Shown here: piece after piece, positions 35,914 through 44,458 of the stretch
Layout of the letters: every line of letters begins with the position of its first letter
Numbering within the stretch: position 1 is the first letter of the stretch
NCBI GenBank assembly: GCA_037139415.1
Contig: JBAXGN010000045.1
Span: 1-44,629 of the forward strand
Length of the DNA: 44,629 nucleotides
DNA from: Verrucomicrobiota bacterium
GTDB taxonomy: Bacteria; Verrucomicrobiota; Verrucomicrobiia; Limisphaerales; Fontisphaeraceae
Direction: 5' to 3'
The notes under the pieces: model-generated
The model's database searches: none
The model's input: the letters and a program-made list of their open reading frames with translations, nothing else
What the model was told of the DNA's origin: nothing
Made by a program: the position numbers and the translations under genes

Positions 35914-37089
35914 CGATAACTTGAACCACGCCGCATTGACCCCAAACCGCTGGCTCGGTACATGCCCCCCGGCCAGCTCATTCTTCACCTCATCATGCGT
36001 GTGTTCCACCGTCCCCGCCTTCTCCCGATGCCAAGCTAACAATCGGCCCCCCTTGATCGCCTGATTGGTCACCACCGCATGAAAATGCCGGTCGGTGCCG
36101 TCGGCAAACAACAGCCCTTGCGCTTTGCGCAATCGCAGCCCCACATACCGCAGCGGCTGGCGGTCCTTATGCTCCACTTTTTCCCCCGGCACAAAGTCCA
36201 CTTCCGCCCACTGTCGTAACGTGCCGTCCGCCTCGCTTCCGAAGGTTTGCCAATCGCCTTCCGCCACCTTCCGCAGCGCCGCCGCCAGGGGCTCGCTCAG
36301 CACCGCACTGACCGCAAAGCCAATCCGGCCGCCCGGTTCCGTTTGCCGATCCGCATGGTTCAACCACGCCAGCAACCCGTGCTCATGACAGGCCGAATCC
36401 CCACGGAAATACCGTTGGCTCACCGTTGCTGGCAACGCGGCAAACGCCAGTTGCGCGCACGTCAGGGGCTCCTGCTGCGCCGGCACATTGCTGTCCCGCA
36501 ACTCGTCTGCCAACACCAAATCGGCTTCCGCCCACACCGCCACCATGGGCTGATAGCCTTGGCCGCCCTCGTAGTGGGCATAGGCCGCCGTCTTGTGACT
36601 TTCAATGATCGTCGCGTCCTGATCCACCGTGGCGATCCGTTGCGCCTGCCCTTGCTGCGCATAGCGTTTAGCCACGTTCCACACCAAGCCCCGTTGCACT
36701 TCCTGTAAGGCTTGGATTGGCGCACTGGACGGAAATATGAAACTCTTTTGCACCGCCCGCGCGGGCTGCATGGTTTCCAATTTCTCGTCGTGGAAGCGTT
36801 CGAGAAACTCCCGCACCGCCGTGGCCTTGGGCAGCGCGTAGCCCAGACCGTGCGCCAGGCAATCGTCCCCAACCAAAAGGCGCAGGTCATCGGGGCATTC
36901 CCCGCCCACTGCCTGAAGCAGGTGGATCGTTTCCACCAACTGGGCTTCAGCAAAGCCGCGCTGGCGTTGGCGCAACGGGAGATTGGCGGCGATGAGTTGC
37001 GGCAGCCTCAGGGACCGGAACGCGCGGGAGACACTCAACAGTCCGGCATGGGCGCTGGTCGCCTCGTGCAAGAGGGGCGTCCAGGACAA
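35704..37089 (-). CDS. IS1380-family transposase with a foreign C-terminus
   Basis: A 461-aa open frame whose first ~392 residues are an IS1380-type DDE transposase. Candidate catalytic residues are Asp in ATVDQDATIIESHKTAAY, Asp in RYFRGDSACHEHG, and Glu in the VEHTHDEVKNELAGGH block. The family C-terminus after FGVNAAWFKLS (about 50 further residues, normally starting LLAYNLL) is absent; the frame continues into a receiver-domain tail instead. The catalytic core is thus complete, but the element has lost its 3' end and presumably one terminal repeat, so mobility is doubtful. A weak family marker is that an upstream AT-rich stretch (37132-37184) precedes the start. Confidence 0.85.
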   Translation of the reverse strand: MSWTPLLHEATSAHAGLLSVSRAFRSLRLPQLIAANLPLRQRQRGFAEAQLVETIHLLQAVGGECPDDLRLLVGDDCLAHGLGYALPKATAVREFLERFHDEKLETMQPARAVQKSFIFPSSAPIQALQEVQRGLVWNVAKRYAQQGQAQRIATVDQDATIIESHKTAAYAHYEGGQGYQPMVAVWAEADLVLADELRDSNVPAQQEPLTCAQLAFAALPATVSQRYFRGDSACHEHGLLAWLNHADRQTEPGGRIGFAVSAVLSEPLAAALRKVAEGDWQTFGSEADGTLRQWAEVDFVPGEKVEHKDRQPLRYVGLRLRKAQGLLFADGTDRHFHAVVTNQAIKGGRLLAWHREKAGTVEHTHDEVKNELAGGHVPSQRFGVNAAWFKLSLFPIIIATARPNQLFTAVGSGAGVLLEKPMDIPTLLRTIAKLLDESAETRLHRLAGSDAGFYHISKRIE

Positions 37090-37184
37090 AGGGCGTCTTG
37101 TGTAACAGTGGCAAACGTGCGGCCATGGCTATACATATAGAATATCTATATATATAATTCAACTTAAAAATAAACAAATATAGG
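35914..37184 (-). mobile_element. truncated IS1380-family element
   Basis: The outer end beyond the transposase start probably lies at about 37184: read on the minus strand it begins CCTATATTTG and is followed by AT-rich sequence. No matching inverted copy is found on the other side near 35620-35720. Together with the fused foreign C-terminus, this indicates deletion of the 3' end at about 35913. The exact boundaries are estimated by eye. Confidence 0.55.
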
Positions 37185-37317
37185 TCCCAGCGAACCCAAA
37201 TTGAAAGATCAGTAAATTAGGCGTGGATTAGGGCAGGTATCGGGAATGTCCCCGCTTTTGTCACCTGACGGCTTGGCCGCAAGGCAAGGGCCAAGGCGTT
37301 CAACCTGCCCCTGCCAT

Positions 37318-37343
37318 AAAAAATGCGAGGCCCAAGGCCTCGC
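37318..37343 (-). terminator. intrinsic terminator of the minus-strand carbohydrate locus
   Basis: On the minus strand GCGAGGCC, a 3-nt loop and GGCCTCGC form a perfect 8-bp stem (37325-37343), followed by A and six T. It lies about 70 nt beyond the esterase stop. Confidence 0.8.
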
Positions 37344-37411
37344 GGTTGCGGGAATTAACCGCCTCGCGGCCAGTCCGGCGGGAGTGCAATGGCGAAAAAA
37401 ACAAATTCTTA

Positions 37412-38620
37412 TCAGTTTTTGAGTTCCGCCATCGCTTCAGCCAAGCCCTTCCCGATGCCACCGAGGATCTTTGCCGAGCCGAGATAGTGAAATTCAAGGT
37501 TGGAGATGCCTTTCTCCAGCACCTGTCGTTCCCGCTCCGTGAGGCCCGCCAGGCGGAGTTTCTCCAACGCCGCCTTTTCATCAGCGGGTTTCAATTTGCC
37601 TGCGGTCGCGAGTTTCTTCGCCCGCTGTTTAATTTCATTCTCCCTCGCTTTCGCGGCGGTTAACTCAAGGTCCCAATACTTCTCGGTTCGAACGGCCACG
37701 ACATTGCCTTTGAACTCCGGCAACTGAGCTGGTGCCGCCATCGCATCGCGGAAGTTCTGGTGCGTCGCCTTGTAGCGCTGCTGGTCGGGACCATATTCCG
37801 CCGTCGGCCCGCCCACGCCGAGCACACCGATGACGAAAGGCAGCTTCGGCGCGTTCAAATCCTTGCGCACATCGCGGATGAAGTGAGCCATCGCCGTGCT
37901 GTAGGCGTCGTAGCCGCCGGGTTTGTCGCGATTCGGATAGGTACCGGAATCCACCAGGTCGTTCCAACCTTGGAACCACACAAAGCCGGCCAGCTCGTAA
38001 CCCTGCGCGGCATCGTAGCCGGGCACCACGCGCTTGATGTCCGCGAGCACCTTCTTCACATGCTCGACCATTAAGCGGTAGTTCACGCCCGTTTCCTTTT
38101 CCTTCGCGGCTTTGATGGCTGCGAGGTCCTTGCCCTGTTTTTTGAAAGTGGCGAGCTGCGTTTCATTAAACACATACGGTCCGGCGCTCGGCGGGCGGAA
38201 GTCGGTATTCAGGCTTTTGCCGCCCCATGCGGTCTTGATGAGCAGAATGGGTGCGTCCGTGAACTTCTGCATGTAGAGACCAAAGGTGAACTCAGGCCCG
38301 ATTTTCGGCCCGTTCTGGCTGGCACCAAAGCCGGCGGTCAACTTGCCCGTCTGCTCCGTGTCGGCGGAGCCAAGCGAGGAAATCCATACGCGCTCGCAGA
38401 CCTTCGGCTTCCCATCCGCGCCCAGCATCTCGGCCAGCATCGGTTTGGTGGCCGGGTCCATGCCGATGTGCTCGAAGGTGCTGACTTTGGCATGGCCCTG
38501 CATATTGGACTGCCCGGCGAGGATGAAGACTTTCAGGGGCTTCGCTTGAAGCTGAGTCGCAAGAAGGAGTGAGGTGAGCGAGAGAAAAAAACGAGTGGGG
38601 GGGATGCGCATAGGTTTCAT
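37412..38620 (-). CDS. secreted sialate O-acetylesterase-like (SASA domain) protein
   Basis: A 402-aa exported SGNH-type carbohydrate esterase. Signal peptide at about 1-26 (LTSLLLATQLQA). The SASA domain starts with VFILAGQSNMQGH, containing the nucleophile Ser. The oxyanion/Gly-rich segment KTAWGGKSLN and the WFQGWND block follow. The C-terminal LEFHYLGSAKILGGIG gives the catalytic His. An inserted helical stretch rich in Lys/Glu/Ala (about 325-375) lies before the His segment. It removes acetyl groups from sialic acid or plant-type glycans in characterised members; the substrate here is unknown. It is last in the minus-strand locus; its start overlaps the GH32 stop by 4 bp. Confidence 0.9.
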   Translation of the reverse strand: MKPMRIPPTRFFLSLTSLLLATQLQAKPLKVFILAGQSNMQGHAKVSTFEHIGMDPATKPMLAEMLGADGKPKVCERVWISSLGSADTEQTGKLTAGFGASQNGPKIGPEFTFGLYMQKFTDAPILLIKTAWGGKSLNTDFRPPSAGPYVFNETQLATFKKQGKDLAAIKAAKEKETGVNYRLMVEHVKKVLADIKRVVPGYDAAQGYELAGFVWFQGWNDLVDSGTYPNRDKPGGYDAYSTAMAHFIRDVRKDLNAPKLPFVIGVLGVGGPTAEYGPDQQRYKATHQNFRDAMAAPAQLPEFKGNVVAVRTEKYWDLELTAAKARENEIKQRAKKLATAGKLKPADEKAALEKLRLAGLTERERQVLEKGISNLEFHYLGSAKILGGIGKGLAEAMAELKN

Positions 38621-40419
38621 GGTTTAGTTCCGGCGTCGTGCTCCCATACCGATTTCAGGGTGTTCACCGTCAACGATGTGAGCCGCACGTCGTCGCCTTT
38701 GGCGAACACCGCCACCGTACGCTCCTCCTCCTTGGGAAGAATGGCCATCGGCATATAGACACGTCCGTCGTTAGCAAAGATCTCGAGCGAGACGCGGTCG
38801 AGCAAGAGTCGCAGCTTAATCGTGCCGTTGACCGGTTTGAGCGGGGCGGTGCGATCAGCGCATTTCAACAGTCCGCTCTTGGCGTCGAACGTGACGGCGA
38901 CGCCGCGCAAGTTCAGCCCCACTTCCTCCGTCGCCACGCCGACTGAAAACTCGGCGGAAATATCAAGCAGTCCGGCCTCCACTTCCGGCAGGACGGTGCC
39001 TTTGGGAGTGAGCGGGAATTTGGAAAACTCGCGCCTGGCCATGTAGAGCGACGCGATTTCCCGAATCGGCCAGGCGAAAAGACGCGGCCCCTCCTCCGTG
39101 GTCCGCAAGGTCAACTCCGTGGGAAAGTTCATCATCTGGCTGAAGGGCATTCCAGGCATGCGCGTGTTGAAAGCACAGCCAACATTGATTCGTCGCCCAT
39201 CCTCCGCCGGAATATTGTTATAGGACTGCGCCGCACCGTAAGTGTTGCCAAAGTTGAATTGGAGTATTTTAGTGTCAGGCGTGAACTGCTTGCCGTCGAA
39301 AGTCCCGACGAGATAGCGGCCGCCGGCATACTTGCCGCCAACGCACAACGATGGGATATGATTGGGCATCAGAACCCATTTCTTGTTCTTCTGATTTCCT
39401 CCGATTGGCAGTTCGAAAAGATCGGGACATTCCCAGCAGTCCGGGATTCCGCTATTCCGTTCCCAATGTTTGAGGTCCATCGAACTGAAGAATTCGAAAC
39501 CGCATTCCGCCTTCTCCAGCCAGCCCGGCTTCCCGGGCGGAACCTCGGGCGACGATTTCAGGATCCGGCAGGTGACCATGATCCAGCGACGGGTGGCCTC
39601 GTGCCAAAATACGCGCGGGTCGCCGCCGAGTTTTCCAGGGAGCGGGTTGCCGGAATATTCGGTGAAAGTCCGGCCGTCATCCGTGCTGTAGGTGAGGCAT
39701 ATCCCACGTCGGGTGCTGGGATAGACGATGACGATGGTGTCTTCCGTCCCCTGCTTAAACCCCGCCGTGTTCTCCTTGTCCACAACGGCACTGCCGGAAT
39801 AAGGATGATCGCCACACTTGGGTGGGTGAAGGGCGATGGGCAGTTCCTGCCAATGCACCAAGTCTTTGCTGACCGTGTGGCCCCAGTGCATGTTGCCCCA
39901 CTTGAGCCCATAAGGATTGTATTGAAAGAAAAGATGGTAGTCGCCCCTGTAATAAACCAGACCGTTGGGATCGCCCACCCAACCGCGGCGTGGCGAGAAA
40001 TGAAATTGCGGACGCAACGGCTCACGATAGAGATTCTCCGCATCAAGCAGCGTGTCGGACTGGCGGAGTGAAGCGAGCGCCTTCGATCCCGTGGGCAACG
40101 TGTCTGCGCCCACGCTCAGTGTCTTGCCAACCCACACGCTCACATCGAGCGGCGCCCACCAGTCGGCATCGGCATCGGCCAGTTCGATGTCGAAGCGACG
40201 AACCTCCTTGCCATCCACGCTCACCGTCACCACGCGTTTCGCTGCGCCGTTCTTCACTGGAAAATGGAGCAGCTTGTTTTCAACAACAACTTCCCGCGCA
40301 ACGATCGTTGCGACCATCGTCGGCGACGCATCGGCGGCGTGCAGCGCGGCCAGCGGCGCCAGCAGCAGGGCGGTGAGGAGTGTGAGGATGCACTTCTTGG
40401 TTGTTCTTTTCGTTTTCAT
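38617..40419 (-). CDS. secreted glycoside hydrolase family 32 protein
   Basis: A beta-fructosidase-family enzyme, about 600 aa, exported. The signal peptide is KTKRTTKKCILTLLTALL and the following LAPLAALHAA, starting at ATG 40419. An N-terminal beta-domain (about 30-125) precedes the five-bladed propeller. The nucleophile Asp is in GWVGDPNGLVYY (about 150), where WMNDPNG is usual. The stabilising Asp is in GGDPRVFW (about 267), where RDP is usual, so the Arg is lost. The acid/base Glu is in CWECPDLFEL (about 330). The C-terminal beta-sandwich is present. The frame is open to 40662 and contains a second signal-like segment from ATG 40563, just 5 nt after the GH31 stop, separated by a palindromic element. 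The start is therefore uncertain. Confidence 0.88.
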   Translation of the reverse strand: MKTKRTTKKCILTLLTALLLAPLAALHAADASPTMVATIVAREVVVENKLLHFPVKNGAAKRVVTVSVDGKEVRRFDIELADADADWWAPLDVSVWVGKTLSVGADTLPTGSKALASLRQSDTLLDAENLYREPLRPQFHFSPRRGWVGDPNGLVYYRGDYHLFFQYNPYGLKWGNMHWGHTVSKDLVHWQELPIALHPPKCGDHPYSGSAVVDKENTAGFKQGTEDTIVIVYPSTRRGICLTYSTDDGRTFTEYSGNPLPGKLGGDPRVFWHEATRRWIMVTCRILKSSPEVPPGKPGWLEKAECGFEFFSSMDLKHWERNSGIPDCWECPDLFELPIGGNQKNKKWVLMPNHIPSLCVGGKYAGGRYLVGTFDGKQFTPDTKILQFNFGNTYGAAQSYNNIPAEDGRRINVGCAFNTRMPGMPFSQMMNFPTELTLRTTEEGPRLFAWPIREIASLYMARREFSKFPLTPKGTVLPEVEAGLLDISAEFSVGVATEEVGLNLRGVAVTFDAKSGLLKCADRTAPLKPVNGTIKLRLLLDRVSLEIFANDGRVYMPMAILPKEEERTVAVFAKGDDVRLTSLTVNTLKSVWEHDAGTKP

Positions 40420-40430
40420 TTGATTCGTCA

Positions 40431-40478
40431 TTTCCAATGCTTGGAAAGAGCCGACGCGGAGTTTTCCAAACCTTGGAA
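40431..40478. repeat. paired TTCCAA-N3-TTGGAA palindromes
   Basis: Two palindromes lie 32 bp apart centre to centre: TTTCCAATGCTTGGAAA (40431-40447) and TTCCAAACCTTGGAA (40464-40478). They sit between two signal-peptide-coding segments at the 5' end of the GH32 gene. I recall elements of this type, often in pairs, dispersed outside genes in Verrucomicrobia; this was not searched. Confidence 0.65.
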
Positions 40479-40479
40479 C

Positions 40480-40563
40480 TTCCGGCAAGTTTCGCCCGGC
40501 GTGCAGCGTGGCCAGTGGCGCCAACAACAGGACGGCGAGCGTGAGGGTTGAGAGTCTGTTCAT
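40480..40563 (-). pseudogene. orphan signal-peptide start upstream of GH32
   Basis: ATG at 40563, 5 nt after the GH31 stop, encodes MNRLSTLTLAVLLLAPLATL, ending HAG. The last part is closely similar, also at DNA level, to the second signal peptide of the GH32 gene (LLLAPLAALHA). It is followed by the TTCCAA palindrome element, in frame with GH32. It looks like a duplicated or left-over gene start; a double-signal fusion protein of about 643 aa is the alternative. Confidence 0.5.
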
Positions 40564-40568
40564 GGGCG

Positions 40569-42152
40569 TTACTGTCGTTCGAAGTAAAGCAGGCGACCGA
40601 GGGGGACGGCGAAGCTTTTTTGGATGGGGCCGGCGATCAGGGTGCCGTCGTCGGCTTTCCATTTGCCGGACGGAATCCGCACGGTGCGGGCGGTGCCCTT
40701 GGTAACCATTGGAGCCACCAGCAGGTCGTCGCCCATCAAGAATTGGTCTTTGACGTTCTCGTAGCCGCCGTCGGGGAATACGTAGGCCAGCGGGCGCAGG
40801 ATCGGTTCGCCGGTGGCGGCGCTGGCTTGGGCGAGTTCGAGGATGCGCGGCGTGAACCGTATCCGCAACGCCACGGCCTGTTTGACGGCGGTCAGATGGG
40901 CGGCGTCCAGCACACGCCAGGGTGCGACGGAGAATTGCATCATTGGGGCGAGGGCGTGGACTTGCGCGGACCGCACGATCAGGGCTTGGTCAATGGTCGC
41001 CGTATCGAGGAAGGACGTGAATTCGCCGCCGCCGATCAGATCGGGACAGACAAACGTGTACCCCATTAGCCCGGCGGCGATCATGTCGGGGATGAGTTGT
41101 TCAAGGTCGGGCCAATTGTGGCTCTTGTCGCAGAGGCGTTGCACGAGTGGCCGGCCCGCGAACTTCCATGTGGCGCGATACTCGTTGAGCGGAAAGGCGA
41201 GGCCGATCTCGCCAAACAGCCGGGCGTGCTCATTGGGGTCGAGTTTCTCGTGGGCGAGATATTGCGCTTTGTAGAACTCGGTGTCGCCGGCATCGAGCTT
41301 GAAACCGTCCACGCCGTAGGTGGCTTGCAGGCGCGTGAGTTCGCCGGTGAACCACGTCTTGGCGGCCGGGTTCGAGAGGTCGAGCATGGCGCTGTTGCCG
41401 TTCCACCATTTGACCATCGCGGGATCGCCGGGTTGATCCATGAAGAAGGCTTTTTTCCTGGCCAGCGCGCGGTAAACGTCGCTGTCCGGGCTGACAAACG
41501 GGCAGACCCAGACCATGACCTTGAAGCCGAGGGCGTGCAGTTCGTTCATCATCGCCTTGGGATCGGGAAAGCGGCCGGGGTGGAAGGTCCACTTGCCGTA
41601 GTCCTCCTGCCAGTTATCGTCGATCATCAGCACGCCGGGCGGCAGGCCATTGTCAACGATGGCGTGGGCGTACTTGAGCACGTCCCGCTGGTTCTGGTCG
41701 TACATCAACTCGATCCACGTGTTGTACTGCGGCGTGGCGAACAGCGCGCGGTCCGGCAGCTTGCCGTCGGTGGGGAAAAAGGTCTTCGACGCGTGGCGGT
41801 AGGCGTCACGCAAATTCTGCCCCGCTTGACCGTGCCGAAACGTGTTGCCCGCCGACGTGACGCGCAGGGTCTTGTCTTTGAACGCGAAGCGGAACGCCTT
41901 CTCGCACCAGACATACCGGCCCTTCGAGGAAACCAGCAGCGGCGCGTACTGATTCCCGCGATTGTCGCCGTCGAGGTTGATGTCAATGGGCGCGACGCCG
42001 TACGGCATCTTTGTGCCGAGCGTGACGGCACCACCCCACCACGCTTCGTTGGGCAGCAGGTCGAGTGTGAGTTCCGACGGCGCGGAGTTCTGCGCGAAGC
42101 TCGCCGTTGCGGCGAGCAGGAGCGAGAAGCTGAGAAGGTTGCGAATGTTCAT
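40569..42152 (-). CDS. secreted glycoside hydrolase family 31 protein
   Basis: A retaining alpha-glycosidase, 527 aa, exported (signal peptide 1-20, ending ASFA). A short N-terminal beta-domain is followed by the (beta/alpha)8 barrel. The strand motif GVLMIDDNWQEDYGKWTF leads in. The nucleophile Asp287 is in VDGFKLDAGD, the probable acid/base Asp371 in VCPDLIGGGEF, and the C-terminal block QFLMGDDLLVAPM is diagnostic of GH31. The KLDAGD and CPDxIGGG forms resemble the MYORG-like branch, which includes alpha-galactosidases, rather than classical alpha-glucosidases; the specificity is inferred only. The protein is shorter than most GH31 enzymes because the N-terminal sandwich domain is small. 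Confidence 0.9.
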   Translation of the reverse strand: MNIRNLLSFSLLLAATASFAQNSAPSELTLDLLPNEAWWGGAVTLGTKMPYGVAPIDINLDGDNRGNQYAPLLVSSKGRYVWCEKAFRFAFKDKTLRVTSAGNTFRHGQAGQNLRDAYRHASKTFFPTDGKLPDRALFATPQYNTWIELMYDQNQRDVLKYAHAIVDNGLPPGVLMIDDNWQEDYGKWTFHPGRFPDPKAMMNELHALGFKVMVWVCPFVSPDSDVYRALARKKAFFMDQPGDPAMVKWWNGNSAMLDLSNPAAKTWFTGELTRLQATYGVDGFKLDAGDTEFYKAQYLAHEKLDPNEHARLFGEIGLAFPLNEYRATWKFAGRPLVQRLCDKSHNWPDLEQLIPDMIAAGLMGYTFVCPDLIGGGEFTSFLDTATIDQALIVRSAQVHALAPMMQFSVAPWRVLDAAHLTAVKQAVALRIRFTPRILELAQASAATGEPILRPLAYVFPDGGYENVKDQFLMGDDLLVAPMVTKGTARTVRIPSGKWKADDGTLIAGPIQKSFAVPLGRLLYFERQ

Positions 42153-42270
42153 GGTTCTTCTTCCTCGTTGATTATTTCATCGCTGAGTCACCAGCGACAT
42201 TCAGCGGGGCATGGAGGGACAGGAATAAGTGAAAGTGTGTGTGTCATAGTCCAGGTCGGGTTTGGCTGGT

Positions 42271-43959
42271 CTATTCTTTCGCTGCCTGGCGGGTGACGAT
42301 GGGAACGTAACCGACCTCCAAGCCCGGCGGCGGAGTGACGATCAAGGCCGGATCAAGTTCCGCCAGTTTGCCAAACGCGGGTGGCGGCAAATAGTCGCGG
42401 TCCTTTTTCCAATTCCGGTGGATTTTCTCCACGCGCGCCTGGAAGGCCTCCCGCTCCTGAGTCGTCAAGTCGGCATTGAGCAGGGCTGGTTGGTCAGCGA
42501 AGCGGTACCAGTAGTAGGTGACCACGCTGCCGTCCCCCGGATGCGCCTGAAAAGGTCCGGCTTTGGGGCCGGGCTTTTTCCAACAACTTGCCGCATCCTC
42601 GGGCGTAACATAGGCCTTGGGGTGCCTACCGGTGGGTCGGTCAAAGCGCGCCTTGGTCAAACCCGTTTCCGCCGGAACCTCTTCCGCCCGCACTGGAACC
42701 CATTGGGATTTCCCGCCGTTCTTCACCAGGTGGAAATATTCGGGAAGCTTCACCAGCGGACCATTCTTGGACTCGGTTTGCTTCACGACTTTGAGATCCC
42801 AGCGATAACCGAAGGTGTTCGGATCCACCGCCATCGGTGTCGCAAAGGAATGCCACGTTAGGGGTACCTTCTCTTCCTTGGAAGTACCGTCCGGATAAAT
42901 TTTCCAGGTGGCTCCCCCTTTGCCGGTGAACTTATGAAGTACGGCAGCTTCAGGACGAATCACGCCGCTGGCCGCCACACCACCGCCGAACCAGGTCTGC
43001 ACCGCATCCCAGAGCGCCTGCTTGTTGTAAGAGGTTATGTGATGCACAAGCCGTGATTCGCCGTTGGGCTCACTGGGAAAGAAGGTGGGGGCGATTCGGG
43101 CGTAGGTTTCCCCTTTGGCGTCCACGGCCTGAATACTGGGGACATGCTGGGTCTCCATCTGCAAGGCCCGGTTGGGGTTCGAGGGTCTGCTATCCAGGAG
43201 CATATCGCGGAAGCGAGGGTCAGCGACCACGCCACGGGACCAGAAATAAGGGGTGAAAAACGCCACCGGCCCTTTGAAATTCCGCGTGTTCAAAAAGAGC
43301 GTCCAGGACTGGTCCCCAGTCGGGATATCCTTGCCGGCGGTGATGGTTTTGGCCGGAGTGAGCGGCAGCGGCAGGTAGCCATAGCCGAACAGTTCGCCGC
43401 AGGTGCCCTGCTTGAGATTCAAACCATCGGGTGGCCACAACAGCCAGGGGCTGAGTTGCGCGATGCCGTATTTGCCATTTGGCTTGTCCCAGTCCCTTCC
43501 TTTCCCGGCCCCGGGGCCGTTGGCCCACTCGCTGAAATTCGGCGCCACGCCGCCCATGATGAACTTCGGCGTCTCCGTGGCATACTCCGTGTCCCGCCAC
43601 CAGCCGAGGCCGCCCTCGACATCGGAATAGAGTTTGATCGCCGGAGAAGGTTCATTCCGGGCGAACATCCAGGTGCCGAACAAACCAGTTTGAAAACGTT
43701 GCCCCGGATATTGGTCCAACAACGGCCAAGCGGCCACATACATGGAGTACCCGGCGTTGTAGGTTTCGGGAACTTTCTCGTTGGGGACGAGGAGATAGCC
43801 GGCCATTTCCCCCTTCTGAACCGGGTTGGAGGCACCCTCCGCCGACCAGGCGCCGGCAGCCACCCCAAGCAATGCTGCGGTAATCCATCCCAGCCTGCTG
43901 GTTTGCCACCCCAGACTACTTCTCCTGAGTCGAAATATTCGTGAAAGCTGTCTGTTCAT
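42271..43959 (-). CDS. secreted protein of unknown function
   Basis: I do not recognise a family. From ATG 43959 the product is 562 aa; ATGs at 43998 and 44052 are alternatives. An N-terminal signal sequence or anchor (SRLGWITAALLGVAAGAWSA) is preceded by Arg residues, as in an export signal. The mature part is rich in Trp, Pro and Gly, with few predicted helices: EMAGYLLVPNEKVPETYNAG, the WPLLDQYPGQRFQTGLFGTW block, and GKYGIAQLSPWLLWPPDGL. This suggests a large beta-rich extracellular protein. It is the first gene of the locus with GH31, GH32 and the SASA esterase on the same strand, 118 bp upstream of GH31, so a role in binding or attacking the same glycan is plausible. Confidence 0.7.
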   Translation of the reverse strand: MNRQLSRIFRLRRSSLGWQTSRLGWITAALLGVAAGAWSAEGASNPVQKGEMAGYLLVPNEKVPETYNAGYSMYVAAWPLLDQYPGQRFQTGLFGTWMFARNEPSPAIKLYSDVEGGLGWWRDTEYATETPKFIMGGVAPNFSEWANGPGAGKGRDWDKPNGKYGIAQLSPWLLWPPDGLNLKQGTCGELFGYGYLPLPLTPAKTITAGKDIPTGDQSWTLFLNTRNFKGPVAFFTPYFWSRGVVADPRFRDMLLDSRPSNPNRALQMETQHVPSIQAVDAKGETYARIAPTFFPSEPNGESRLVHHITSYNKQALWDAVQTWFGGGVAASGVIRPEAAVLHKFTGKGGATWKIYPDGTSKEEKVPLTWHSFATPMAVDPNTFGYRWDLKVVKQTESKNGPLVKLPEYFHLVKNGGKSQWVPVRAEEVPAETGLTKARFDRPTGRHPKAYVTPEDAASCWKKPGPKAGPFQAHPGDGSVVTYYWYRFADQPALLNADLTTQEREAFQARVEKIHRNWKKDRDYLPPPAFGKLAELDPALIVTPPPGLEVGYVPIVTRQAAKE

Positions 43960-44213
43960 AATGCTGTTTCTTTCCGTTGCTTTATCGAGTGTTTTCATTT
44001 TCTGATTTTCCTGCAAATCAATTATGCCACTGACCATCGCTTTACCGATCAAGGCGTATTTCGCTCCTGCCGCGCAGCTTCAATTTATGCTTTTGCGCAA
44101 GCCCGCCCGGTATCAGCGGCGATACGACTCAGGTGGTCCCAAATAAGAAACCTTCGGCGGCTGGAAGTAAAGGACGAGTTTATAGTTCACAACACCCGCA
44201 TTTCCCCGCTGCC

Positions 44214-44458
44214 TCAGAGCCAGAGCGCTTCCTTCATCGCGGCTTCGGTTTCCGGTTTGAGACGTCCTGGGAAGTGGGAGCTTTTCGAGTGGAAGAGGCA
44301 AAGAGTCCGCGCATATTCTGTGGTCGTAAACATCATCCACGATTTGCCCTCGACCTGTTGAGGAGTGACGGCGGAGTTGGGGTTGCGATTTAGAGCGATG
44401 AAGTCGTTGGCCTGCTTGAGCAGGCGCGCGTTGGCCTCATCCACCCTCTCATTCAAAT
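44214..44458 (-). pseudogene. internal fragment of a secreted-enzyme-like gene cut by an IS
   Basis: The minus-strand frame reads DLNERVDEANARLLKQANDF and on to TTEYARTLCLFHSKSSHFPG, ending RLKPETEAAMKEALWL before a stop. There is no ATG start: the open frame begins exactly at the IS boundary (44458/44459), with Asp-Leu (TTG) reading straight out of the junction. The 3' side stops abruptly. About 30 bp further on, another frame (44113-44188) reads KLVLYFQPPKVSYLG, which could be the C-terminal end of the same gene after an internal deletion. I believe the family occurs in Verrucomicrobia but cannot name its function. Confidence 0.55.

Noticed and set aside
41097-42296. 399-aa frame antisense to the GH31 gene
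   Set aside because: It is a shadow of a gene with clear catalytic motifs on the other strand.
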